In this document: piece after piece, positions 1 to 6,747 of the stretch
How positions within the stretch are numbered: the stretch's first letter is position 1
Layout of the letters: the number at the start of each line of letters is the position of its first letter
Virus record (IMG/VR): IMGVR_UViG_3300049432_000168
Coordinates: 1 to 29,429 of that record
DNA from: a virus
Strand: one strand, 5' to 3'
Length of the DNA stretch: 29,429 bases
Position numbers and translations under genes: made by a program
Notes under the pieces: model-generated
Seen by the model: the letters and a program-made list of their open reading frames with translations, nothing else
The model's database searches: none
Told to the model about the DNA's origin: nothing

Positions 1-747
1 TTCATTCCGCGGGAAAAACGTCCCGCCGGCAGCCGCAAACGCATTAAAACGGAAAAGCTCGTCCGCCGGACGCCGCGCTCGATTCGGTCGGTCAATTATG
101 AGCTGACCATCTTAAAACAAATTTTCAATTTTGCGGTTCGCAATCGGTGGCTTGATCGTAACCCGTTCGCTGACGGGAAAAATCTGATTGATACCAAACA
201 GGAAAACCGGCGTTATAAAACCTGGACCCGTGAAGAGGAAAAACGCGCCTTGACGCTTTCGACGGGTCTGGCGGCGCACATGAAGCCGGTTATAATCTGC
301 GTTGTTGACGGCGGGTTCAGAAAAGACGAGCTGCTTTCGGCGCGGTGGTCGGACGTTAATTTTGAAACAGGCGAGATGCTCGCTAAAAACTATAAAGGCG
401 ACGCTTTGCGCGTTCGATCCGTTTATATGACGCGCCGGATGAAAGCAGCGCTCGAAGAATGGAAACGGCTGCAGCCGGAACACAAAAACGCCGATCCGTC
501 TTTTGTTATCGGTTACAAAGATGTCAAAAGAGCGTGGAATACAATCAGAAAAAGCATCGGTCGTGAAGATTTACGCCTGCACGATTTGCGTCACGTTTTC
601 GCCACACGACTTTCTCAAAATAACGTGCCGATTGACAATATTTCCAAACTGCTCGGGCATAGCCAAATCAGCACGACGCAAATATATTTAAATCCATCTG
701 CCGCCGATTTGAGATCGTCAATTCAAAAACTGGAAGAGGATGAATAA
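1..747 (+). CDS. int: Phage tyrosine integrase, C-terminal part (5' end outside window)
   Basis: The frame is open from base 1, so the N-terminal arm-binding domain is cut off by the window and about 248 codons remain. The start of the visible part is a SAM-like core-binding domain (LKQIFNFAVRNRWLDRNPF). The catalytic domain follows with all the usual active-site residues: Arg in GGFRKDELL (bases 319-321), His and Arg in LHDLRH (580-591), His in LLGHS (658-660) and the nucleophile Tyr in TQIYLN (685-687). Family role: integrates and excises the phage at att sites. It converges on the last tail gene with only 4 bases between the stop codons and no clear terminator between them. Its place at the end of the late operon is normal for a prophage edge, but no attP/attL core could be identified. 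An internal ATG at 250 is not the real start, because conserved sequence continues upstream of it. Confidence 0.95.
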   Translation, partial: FIPREKRPAGSRKRIKTEKLVRRTPRSIRSVNYELTILKQIFNFAVRNRWLDRNPFADGKNLIDTKQENRRYKTWTREEEKRALTLSTGLAAHMKPVIICVVDGGFRKDELLSARWSDVNFETGEMLAKNYKGDALRVRSVYMTRRMKAALEEWKRLQPEHKNADPSFVIGYKDVKRAWNTIRKSIGREDLRLHDLRHVFATRLSQNNVPIDNISKLLGHSQISTTQIYLNPSAADLRSSIQKLEEDE

Positions 748-751
748 TTTT

Positions 752-1879
752 CTAATCCGTGTTCCAGGCGTAATACCAATTTCCACCTTTTTTTATAATT
801 GCTTTTAACCGGGTTCTATCGCCGCCTTCAAAAGTTATAAAAGCAAAGCCAGAAATAAATGCAATGTTGTAAACGTGCGTGTCATTGACAGGCGCGGACG
901 GCTGATAAATTGTCGGGAACGGTAACGTCGCCGGGTCAACCGTCTCGAAGCTGTAAACATAATTTGTCGGGTCGCCTTCGCTCAATTCTCTTTTCGCCCT
1001 TGCGCCCTGCGGATGGTAAAACTGTTTGGCGAGCATCGAAACTTTATAATCAATGACGTAATCGGAATCGTTGTCAAAATCAATTTCCCAATATTCATTC
1101 AACAATTCGCGCGGCATTACTTCACCGCTATAACCCAAAGCGTCATTAACTATTCTTTCACCGTTGAAAGTAACTCCGAACATTAATCCGTTGGCGTAAA
1201 CCGTATAACTCGACGGCACAATCATCACAGGCATCAAAAAAATATCCATTTTTGGCGTCGGAAGAAATTCCACTTCATCAGCCTCATAATCAGGAACAGA
1301 AGTAAATTTATGATTTTCAAATGTCAAATCATTAGTTCCGTATAACGCGCCCTGCGGTTTTATAATTAAATCTGCGGCTTGGTCTGAATCTAATTTCAAA
1401 CCTTTTTCCGTCCATTCCTCTACGTTCCGCAGATCATCTTCATAATCCGGGTCGCCTTCACGCGGAAATTTTACTTTAATCGTCCGTTCAAATTCCGTCA
1501 ATCCTTTCAAGATTTTGAAAAAATTCGTTTCAAAATTTTCTAACGGAACATCCAAAATAGCCGCATTGAGTTCGTCCAGCGCGTCTAACATTCCAGCTTC
1601 ATTAGGATCATTGACAACAGTTTCATATTCGCCGCGAGATAAAATTTGTTGGAAAAACGCGCCTTGCGTTTCCCAATAATCGTCAACTAAATATTGACCC
1701 AAATCGTAAAAATTAATATAGCCGTCTTGAGTGCGCCGCGCCAAATAATCTTCTTCGCGTCGCGCCCCGATCAAACCCTTCGGACTTTGAACTTTGGACT
1801 TTGAACTTTGAACCTCGCGCGAAAAGTTTATTTCAATAATTACTCTGCCGCCGGATTTGATTGTGAATTTTTTATCCAT
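752..1879 (-). CDS. Last gene of the tail operon; unrecognised tail-tip or fibre-associated protein
   Basis: A 375-residue acidic protein and the final minus-strand gene before the convergent integrase. I do not recognise its family. The sequence is beta-rich and aromatic in its last third (SYTVYANGLMFGVTFNG, HVYNIAFISGFAFITFEGG) and has no signal peptide or membrane segment. Its place at the end of the tail block after the large hub-like protein suggests a baseplate, tail-tip or fibre-accessory role; this is position only. The start is the ATG at 1879, which lies inside a heptamer repeat shared with the upstream stop codon. Residues about 22-34 (VQSSKSKVQSPK) are encoded by a second heptamer array (1782-1814) that looks like a repeat insertion within the gene, read through in frame. 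Confidence 0.75.
   Translation of the reverse strand: MDKKFTIKSGGRVIIEINFSREVQSSKSKVQSPKGLIGARREEDYLARRTQDGYINFYDLGQYLVDDYWETQGAFFQQILSRGEYETVVNDPNEAGMLDALDELNAAILDVPLENFETNFFKILKGLTEFERTIKVKFPREGDPDYEDDLRNVEEWTEKGLKLDSDQAADLIIKPQGALYGTNDLTFENHKFTSVPDYEADEVEFLPTPKMDIFLMPVMIVPSSYTVYANGLMFGVTFNGERIVNDALGYSGEVMPRELLNEYWEIDFDNDSDYVIDYKVSMLAKQFYHPQGARAKRELSEGDPTNYVYSFETVDPATLPFPTIYQPSAPVNDTHVYNIAFISGFAFITFEGGDRTRLKAIIKKGGNWYYAWNTD
1782..1814. repeat. In-gene heptamer tandem repeat
   Basis: Four full 7-base units (GGACTTT, GAACTTT, GGACTTT, GAACTTT) plus a partial GAACC. The array lies within the start of the 752-1879 gene and is translated as a Ser/Lys/Gln-rich stretch, so it has expanded inside coding sequence without breaking the frame. 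Related heptamer tracts occur at 1878-1898 and about 17368-17395. Confidence 0.8.
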
Positions 1880-1898
1880 TTACCACTTACCACTTTCA
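1878..1898. repeat. Heptamer repeat forming a stop-start junction
   Basis: Three imperfect 7-base units (ATTTACC, ACTTACC, ACTTTCA on the plus strand). On the coding strand this tract holds both the TGA stop of the 715-residue tail gene (1896-1898) and the start ATG of the next gene (1877-1879). The repeat is therefore the whole intergenic spacer. No good Shine-Dalgarno sequence is visible in it. Confidence 0.7.
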
Positions 1899-4043
1899 CA
1901 ATTCGGAACACTCGATTTCGGTTGTGACTTTTTGATTGTAGGGATCGGCGAGATTCTCAAGCCGGACGCGATAGCCTTCGGTGATGAATCTTCCCAAAAT
2001 AGATTCGTCGCGGTCTTCGAGCGTAAAAAACACGCCGCGCTCGAGCGATTCGTCGAAACCGATGACCGACACGCTTCCTTCCTGTTTTCCTTCGGCGCGG
2101 CGTTCGAGCAGTCTCTGAAAAAGCGAAATAAAAAACGCTGTCGGAACTTCGCCAGCCGAAACCGGCTCAATCGGATAGCCTTCGCGGTTTTCCTGAGTAA
2201 CTCCTTCGCGCCAGACAATCATTTTCCGCGAGCGCCCGCCGACGGCGCTCAAAGTCGCATCGCCGGTGCGCGGCTCCGAAAGCGAATTCGTTGTCGTGTT
2301 GCGCACGTGATCAACAGTCGTCACGCGGACTTGATACTGTCCGTTTCCGAGAGAGGTTAAAGTTTCCGTGACGGTTTTAATTGGTCCGAACTCGCTCGTC
2401 ATTTCGGCGGTCAAATTTCCGGCTTTATTCGCTTCGACAAAATCCTGCTTGAAATCCTCGTCGAAATATTTGTTTTCCGAATCAATCGCAATCAGCCCGC
2501 GAATTTGAGTGACGATTTTATTTTGAACGAAGCGGAGCGTATTGCGCGGGTCCGGTTTATAGCTAATCGTTTGAGTTTCCGTGCGGACTGTTAAAAGCGC
2601 CGCCGTACCTTCATCAACCAGATTCGGCACTTGCGCTTCGACCGTGCGCTGCGAGCTTTTCTGTTTCCCCTGGGCGTCGTAAACGTGCGTCTCCTGCGTG
2701 CGACCGATTAAGGTTAATTGATTGTCGTAGGTCGAATGAGTTTCCGAGATTAGCTCGCTTCGCAGCACAACATCCGCGTTTTCCGTGTTTTTCCAGTCCC
2801 GAAAATTGCGGACGATTTCCGTCCTGGTAAATTGCTCGTCGCCGAACGTGCCGGATTCTTCAGTCGTTTGTTCTACTCTTGTGACATAGAAATTCGCCGC
2901 CGAATTTGAATCAATGTAGGTGACCTCGAAGCCATCTAAACGAGCGCCCGACGGAATGGAAACGGTCAGATTCTCCACATTGTCGGCGACGATGGCGCGA
3001 GGCTCGAACTCGTCGGGAATGGCAGCGGTTTTGTCTAAAATCCAAAGCACGTTTGAAACTGTAAAATACAATGGATTGAAAACGCCGATAAAAGGCGCGA
3101 CCGACGCGCGATAGTTTTGCGTAATTAAAAAATCGGCGCGCGCGATTTCGTAATTCGGAATATTTGTTTCCAAAGCCGAGAAACCACACGCCGCGCGAAC
3201 CCGTTCAAGAATGTGATAAAGATTCAGTCCGCTGACGGCAATCGCCTGCGTCTGTATCGCGTCGCCGTTATTGTCTAAAAGAGGCTCGATTTCATCCGCC
3301 GACACTTCGGTTTTGTTCGGATCGTAAAGAATCGTATTGACGAGCGGATAGCGATTTAATTTGTCCGCAAACGGCGAAATCGCGCCGAAGCTCAAAGAAT
3401 CCGACGGCGACCGGTTTGCCCACGCGCGACTCAAAGAGCGCGAATCGAGCGGCGCATCTTCGAGAATCGTTTGCCATTCCGGCGCGGAAAGCGGTGAGCT
3501 GCGGATGCCGATTTGAAAAGTATAGGTTTTATCCAAAGTAATTAAGGAGAGTTGTTTTTTGGCGATCTGGCACGAAACCTTTTTGCCGATTTCGCCTTTC
3601 GACGCTTCGATTAAGGCTGATGTAATCGGAATTTCGATGTTATCGCCCAAAAGCCGAGCGGCGTAAGAGAGGGACGAAAAAGCGTTCTCCGCCGTTTCAT
3701 TCAGAATCGGTTCAGGGATAACGAGCGCTAGGGCGACGCGACCGGAAAGCTCGCCCGAAAGCGCGAGACTTAAATTGATTGAAGTCAGCCTTTGCGTGCC
3801 GCCGGTCAAACCACCTGATAAATTCAATCCGAGACTAATGGCGCGGCGAATAACGTGTTGCCGAACCTGCCCGACAAGCTCGCCCGCTAACCCGGCTTCA
3901 AGCGCGATGCTGCGGCGGACAACCCTTGCGCGGACGTTGCCCGCCATTTCGCCGGAAAGCGCGAGCGATAAAGCAATCGGCGCGGACACATTACCGCCCG
4001 CGCCTTCCTGCCCGTAGAGATTGCTGGACGAATTGATTATCAT
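1896..4043 (-). CDS. Large tail-tip / hub-like virion protein with N-terminal repeats
   Basis: A 715-residue protein, the largest after the tape measure. Residues about 22-108 form four imperfect repeats of 20-23 residues with the pattern I-x-L-x-x-x-L-(S/A)-G-x-(L/M)-x-G-x-V. Each ends in a basic or hydrophobic run (RARVVRR, RQHVIRR). The rest is beta-rich and could be the tail hub or a receptor-binding assembly; residues about 110-400 read like a siphovirus tail-hub region. No lytic or protease motif was found. It lies downstream of the tape measure and fibre genes and upstream of the last tail gene, the normal place for baseplate and tip components. Start: ATG at 4043. The exact subunit identity is not established. 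Confidence 0.7.
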   Translation of the reverse strand: MIINSSSNLYGQEGAGGNVSAPIALSLALSGEMAGNVRARVVRRSIALEAGLAGELVGQVRQHVIRRAISLGLNLSGGLTGGTQRLTSINLSLALSGELSGRVALALVIPEPILNETAENAFSSLSYAARLLGDNIEIPITSALIEASKGEIGKKVSCQIAKKQLSLITLDKTYTFQIGIRSSPLSAPEWQTILEDAPLDSRSLSRAWANRSPSDSLSFGAISPFADKLNRYPLVNTILYDPNKTEVSADEIEPLLDNNGDAIQTQAIAVSGLNLYHILERVRAACGFSALETNIPNYEIARADFLITQNYRASVAPFIGVFNPLYFTVSNVLWILDKTAAIPDEFEPRAIVADNVENLTVSIPSGARLDGFEVTYIDSNSAANFYVTRVEQTTEESGTFGDEQFTRTEIVRNFRDWKNTENADVVLRSELISETHSTYDNQLTLIGRTQETHVYDAQGKQKSSQRTVEAQVPNLVDEGTAALLTVRTETQTISYKPDPRNTLRFVQNKIVTQIRGLIAIDSENKYFDEDFKQDFVEANKAGNLTAEMTSEFGPIKTVTETLTSLGNGQYQVRVTTVDHVRNTTTNSLSEPRTGDATLSAVGGRSRKMIVWREGVTQENREGYPIEPVSAGEVPTAFFISLFQRLLERRAEGKQEGSVSVIGFDESLERGVFFTLEDRDESILGRFITEGYRVRLENLADPYNQKVTTEIECSEL

Positions 4044-4051
4044 TTTCTAAA

Positions 4052-4261
4052 TTAAACGACGATTTTTTCAAGCAGAAATATCAAACAAAGCAAAAACAGA
4101 AACGGGAAAAGCTGTCCCGTCGTCGGCGGCTCAATCACTTGCGAGTTGATTCCGCCGCCTGAAATCGGCATAAAAAACGTTCGGGCGTGAACCCAATCAA
4201 CGCCAGAGCCGACAATGTGAATATCCACCATTACTCTTACGTTCGCATCTGAATTCGCCAT
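4052..4261 (-). CDS. Small protein with C-terminal membrane segment
   Basis: A 69-residue protein. Residues about 1-45 are polar with several glycines. The last ~20 (LFPFLFLLCLIFLLEKIV) form one strong membrane-spanning helix, giving a C-tail-anchored layout. The start overlaps the upstream stop as TAATG, so translation is coupled to the preceding tail gene. A membrane protein in the middle of tail-tip genes could be a lysis or superinfection-related product, but nothing in it identifies a function. Confidence 0.65.
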   Translation of the reverse strand: MANSDANVRVMVDIHIVGSGVDWVHARTFFMPISGGGINSQVIEPPTTGQLFPFLFLLCLIFLLEKIVV

Positions 4262-5178
4262 TATTCATACCTCATTACCAGCGCGAAATTTGTCGCTACT
4301 AAAGCTCGGTCTGATGCCGCCATTTCGTTTACAAGCCGAATCATCGTTTGATTGACGCCGCCGACGTTTATCGTATAGGTGCTTTGGTTGATGAAATCCG
4401 TGTGGTAACAAGCCGCGAAATTTCTTCCCGGATAGCGTTGTCGTCCAATATCCCAAACTTCAATCGGGAAAATCGTCGTGTCCGCGCCGACAATCGCCGT
4501 CGTCTGAACATTAGGCGCTGAAATCGCTGATTCTTCTGCGGAAGGAACTGTTCCGGAAAACGGTAAATACTGTGATTTCAAAAACGCGCCGTTATTCTGC
4601 GCCAAAGCGGTGAAATACATACATCCGAAAATTAGAATCAACCCGGCGTTCGTGTCGGCATTTGCCGCGTCTTTTGAGCGTTCCAGACCAAGCGCATACC
4701 GCATCGTATTCGTCGCGCTGTTGTGAAGGAAAAACGAAAATCTGTTTGTCGCCGCCGAAAGGTAATGCGTTCTCAAATTTGTCGAATCTGCGGAATTTGT
4801 GCCAAGCGTCGAGCCGGAATGAATTTGCGTCCGCGCAAACAATGTCCCGGTTATATTCCCTGCGCCGTCCGAACCTGTGCCAATCGTTAGCCATAATCCA
4901 AGATGCGTATGATTCGCCGACATTATCGCCGTTCCGAATTCGAGCTTGAAAAATACAGGCTTCGTCGCTTGCAGAGCGTCGTCAAAGCGGCGGATTTCAT
5001 ACCCGGCAGACGTATTCGATGCTGTCGGCTTGTTAACCGTAACAAGATTAATTTGCCCGGTATCGGCAGTTTTCACAATTCCGCCCGCCGTCAAGTTGTC
5101 GGAAATAAAAGCGCACAATGCTCTGAAACGGGCATCCGTGTCAAGGTAACTTTCTAAATTTGCTGTGTATGCTGACAT
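4261..5178 (-). CDS. Tail-region virion protein, beta-rich, unrecognised
   Basis: A 305-residue protein rich in Ser, Thr, Asn and Ala with short beta-type segments. There is no membrane helix or enzymatic motif. The composition and the place among fibre genes fit a tail-fibre or receptor-binding component (inference). The region FALVMRYE ends in a TAATG overlap with the next gene. Start: ATG at 5178, two bases from the stop of the upstream gene at 5181. A Gly/Ser-rich central stretch (about residues 100-150) resembles fibre shafts or knobs only in general character. Confidence 0.65.
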   Translation of the reverse strand: MSAYTANLESYLDTDARFRALCAFISDNLTAGGIVKTADTGQINLVTVNKPTASNTSAGYEIRRFDDALQATKPVFFKLEFGTAIMSANHTHLGLWLTIGTGSDGAGNITGTLFARTQIHSGSTLGTNSADSTNLRTHYLSAATNRFSFFLHNSATNTMRYALGLERSKDAANADTNAGLILIFGCMYFTALAQNNGAFLKSQYLPFSGTVPSAEESAISAPNVQTTAIVGADTTIFPIEVWDIGRQRYPGRNFAACYHTDFINQSTYTINVGGVNQTMIRLVNEMAASDRALVATNFALVMRYE

Positions 5179-5180
5179 TT

Positions 5181-5906
5181 TTACTCAACCTCTTTTACTA
5201 AATATTTGACCGTAACAATTATTACCCTTACCACCGTGTCTCGATTCTGCACGGCAATCGAAATGTCGCCCGTCCGAAACGCTTCCCGATTTGTTCCTGA
5301 GGGAATTGGCGAGCAATCCAAAATCAAGTTGCTGTCGTCGGTTACAAAATCAGCGACAACGCCGTGTTCGCCTGTCGGCAAATCTCCGACCGCCCTTGCC
5401 GCGTCCGCCGTTCGATAGACGGATTTCGTGTAAAAACGAACGCGAGCCGGGTAGTTGGTTTGGATTTGGTGAATTTCATACGACGGCGACATTTCAATCT
5501 CGCCGTTTTCCATCACCGTCGCCGCGATAGATTCCGTCACATATTCCGCCGTTCTGAATTGTCCGACATACGGATTGCCGTCGTCGAAAACCAGCGTGAA
5601 AGAAATCGGACTCGAAGCCGCACCGCTAAAAAGCTCGAAAATTATCTCGTCATCTTCATTGAGCGTCACGTTTAAGCCTTCTTCTTTCGCCAGCTTGTCT
5701 CCAATCGGTATCGTGACATTCAAGGACGCCAGATTTACGCCGTTTTTCGTGCCTTTGAAAACCGCTGGCGCCCCGGCAACCGGCGTGTCCGTTTTGACAA
5801 TCACCGAGCGCAAAACTCCGTCGGTCGTAATCGGAAGGTAAGCCAGATTCGCCGTCGCGCCCGAGACATCTGCGCCGTCATAAATTTTCGTCATTGGTAA
5901 ACGCAT
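5181..5906 (-). CDS. Tail / fibre-associated protein, unrecognised
   Basis: A 241-residue protein made of alternating beta-type segments (ANLAYLPITTDGVLRSVIV, DEIIFELFSGAASSPISFTLVFDDG). The second half may repeat the fold of the first. The layout is that of a two-domain virion protein. It is transcribed between the fibre-family gene at 5914-6312 and another tail-region gene with tiny gaps, so it belongs to the same operon. The ATG at 5906 is taken as start; an alternative ATG at 5894 (MTKIYDG) is equally plausible, as neither has a convincing Shine-Dalgarno sequence. Confidence 0.65.
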   Translation of the reverse strand: MRLPMTKIYDGADVSGATANLAYLPITTDGVLRSVIVKTDTPVAGAPAVFKGTKNGVNLASLNVTIPIGDKLAKEEGLNVTLNEDDEIIFELFSGAASSPISFTLVFDDGNPYVGQFRTAEYVTESIAATVMENGEIEMSPSYEIHQIQTNYPARVRFYTKSVYRTADAARAVGDLPTGEHGVVADFVTDDSNLILDCSPIPSGTNREAFRTGDISIAVQNRDTVVRVIIVTVKYLVKEVE

Positions 5907-5913
5907 ATTTTTA

Positions 5914-6312
5914 TTAACTTACCTCGAATGAAAGGTCGCCAATGCCAAGCGAATAATACTGTCCGGCTTCAATCACGAACGGAGTGGCGAAAACTTCTCG
6001 GTAGCGAAGATTGCCCGATTCGTCAAATAATCCGGCTGATACGATTTCTTCGGAATCTTCGGTTAAAGTTTCCATATCGAATTGGACGGCGTTTTCTTTC
6101 GTGCCGTCGGAAGTGGTCGGAAAGTTCGTCAGATTGTTAGTGATGTCGAGCGGCTCGTAGCCGTCGGCGGTGATTTCCGTTCCTACGCCCGCCAAAGAAA
6201 CGGTGTTTGAAAACAATTTCAGCGTAAAAGTTACCGCGTCCGGGTAAGTCGTACCGCCGAAGACGGCGTTGGCGACGGCGTTTTTTTCGTAGGTTGATGC
6301 TTCAAGTGCCAT
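5914..6312 (-). CDS. Phage tail-fibre family protein (short form)
   Basis: A 132-residue protein. It follows the pattern of a widespread small phage fibre family: an N-terminal helix, then VTFTLKLFSNT, GTEITADGYEPL, a central N/F/T-rich strand set, SAGLFDESGNLRYREVFATPF and a closing Y/F-G-I-G-L strand. In that family these proteins are structural parts of the distal tail or fibre. GAGGAT lies about 10 bases upstream of the ATG at 6312, an acceptable though long Shine-Dalgarno spacing. It follows two genes downstream of the tape measure. Family membership is from the motif order; the exact role is inferred. Confidence 0.75.
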   Translation of the reverse strand: MALEASTYEKNAVANAVFGGTTYPDAVTFTLKLFSNTVSLAGVGTEITADGYEPLDITNNLTNFPTTSDGTKENAVQFDMETLTEDSEEIVSAGLFDESGNLRYREVFATPFVIEAGQYYSLGIGDLSFEVS

Positions 6313-6327
6313 AAATATAAATCCTCA

Positions 6328-6741
6328 CTAAACTGTAATTAATCTGAAAATCGGCTTTTTGATTCGTTCGTTTTCAAACCCGGAAGCTGAAAACGGTTTC
6401 TGCGGAAAAGCCTTCGCCGTAACGGTAAAATCTCCGACATCGCCTTCGCCCGTCACGACGAAAGACGTATCGTTTTCGAGGGAATCAATCAACAACTCTT
6501 TGAGGTCGTTCCATTGATCGGCGTAAAGATGCGTTTGAATTAAAATGTCAAACTGTTTTCCGACAGTCCAGGGAATTGTCTGAAAAACCGGAACGCCCGA
6601 AGCAGACATTATTACGTTGCCGGCGACGGTCGTTAAAAGGTCTTCGACGCCTGCAACGTCGAGCTTGCAGGGATTCTCTGCGTCCGTCCCGTTTGAAGAA
6701 AGCACTATGTCGCCGATTTGAATTAAATAAAATCTGCTCAT
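6328..6741 (-). CDS. Tail protein directly after the tape measure (distal-tail candidate)
   Basis: A 137-residue protein starting with SRFYLIQIGDIVLSS and rich in beta segments, without membrane helix or enzymatic motif. It begins 7 bases after the tape measure stop. In siphoviruses this is where distal-tail or minor-tail proteins sit, so that is the most likely role. The sequence is shorter than a typical Dit protein (usually over 200 residues) and I cannot confirm the family. Start: ATG at 6741. Confidence 0.7.
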   Translation of the reverse strand: MSRFYLIQIGDIVLSSNGTDAENPCKLDVAGVEDLLTTVAGNVIMSASGVPVFQTIPWTVGKQFDILIQTHLYADQWNDLKELLIDSLENDTSFVVTGEGDVGDFTVTAKAFPQKPFSASGFENERIKKPIFRLITV

Positions 6742-6747
6742 AAATAA

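Noticed and set aside
748-1000. attL/attP core next to the integrase
   Set aside because: No convincing direct repeat or tRNA-derived sequence could be recognised and the other prophage end is outside the window.
1880-2360. Frames at 1857-2360 (+) and 1880-2218 (-) overlapping the hub-like gene
   Set aside because: Shadow frames of the long coding gene 1896-4043; low-complexity and no supporting motif.
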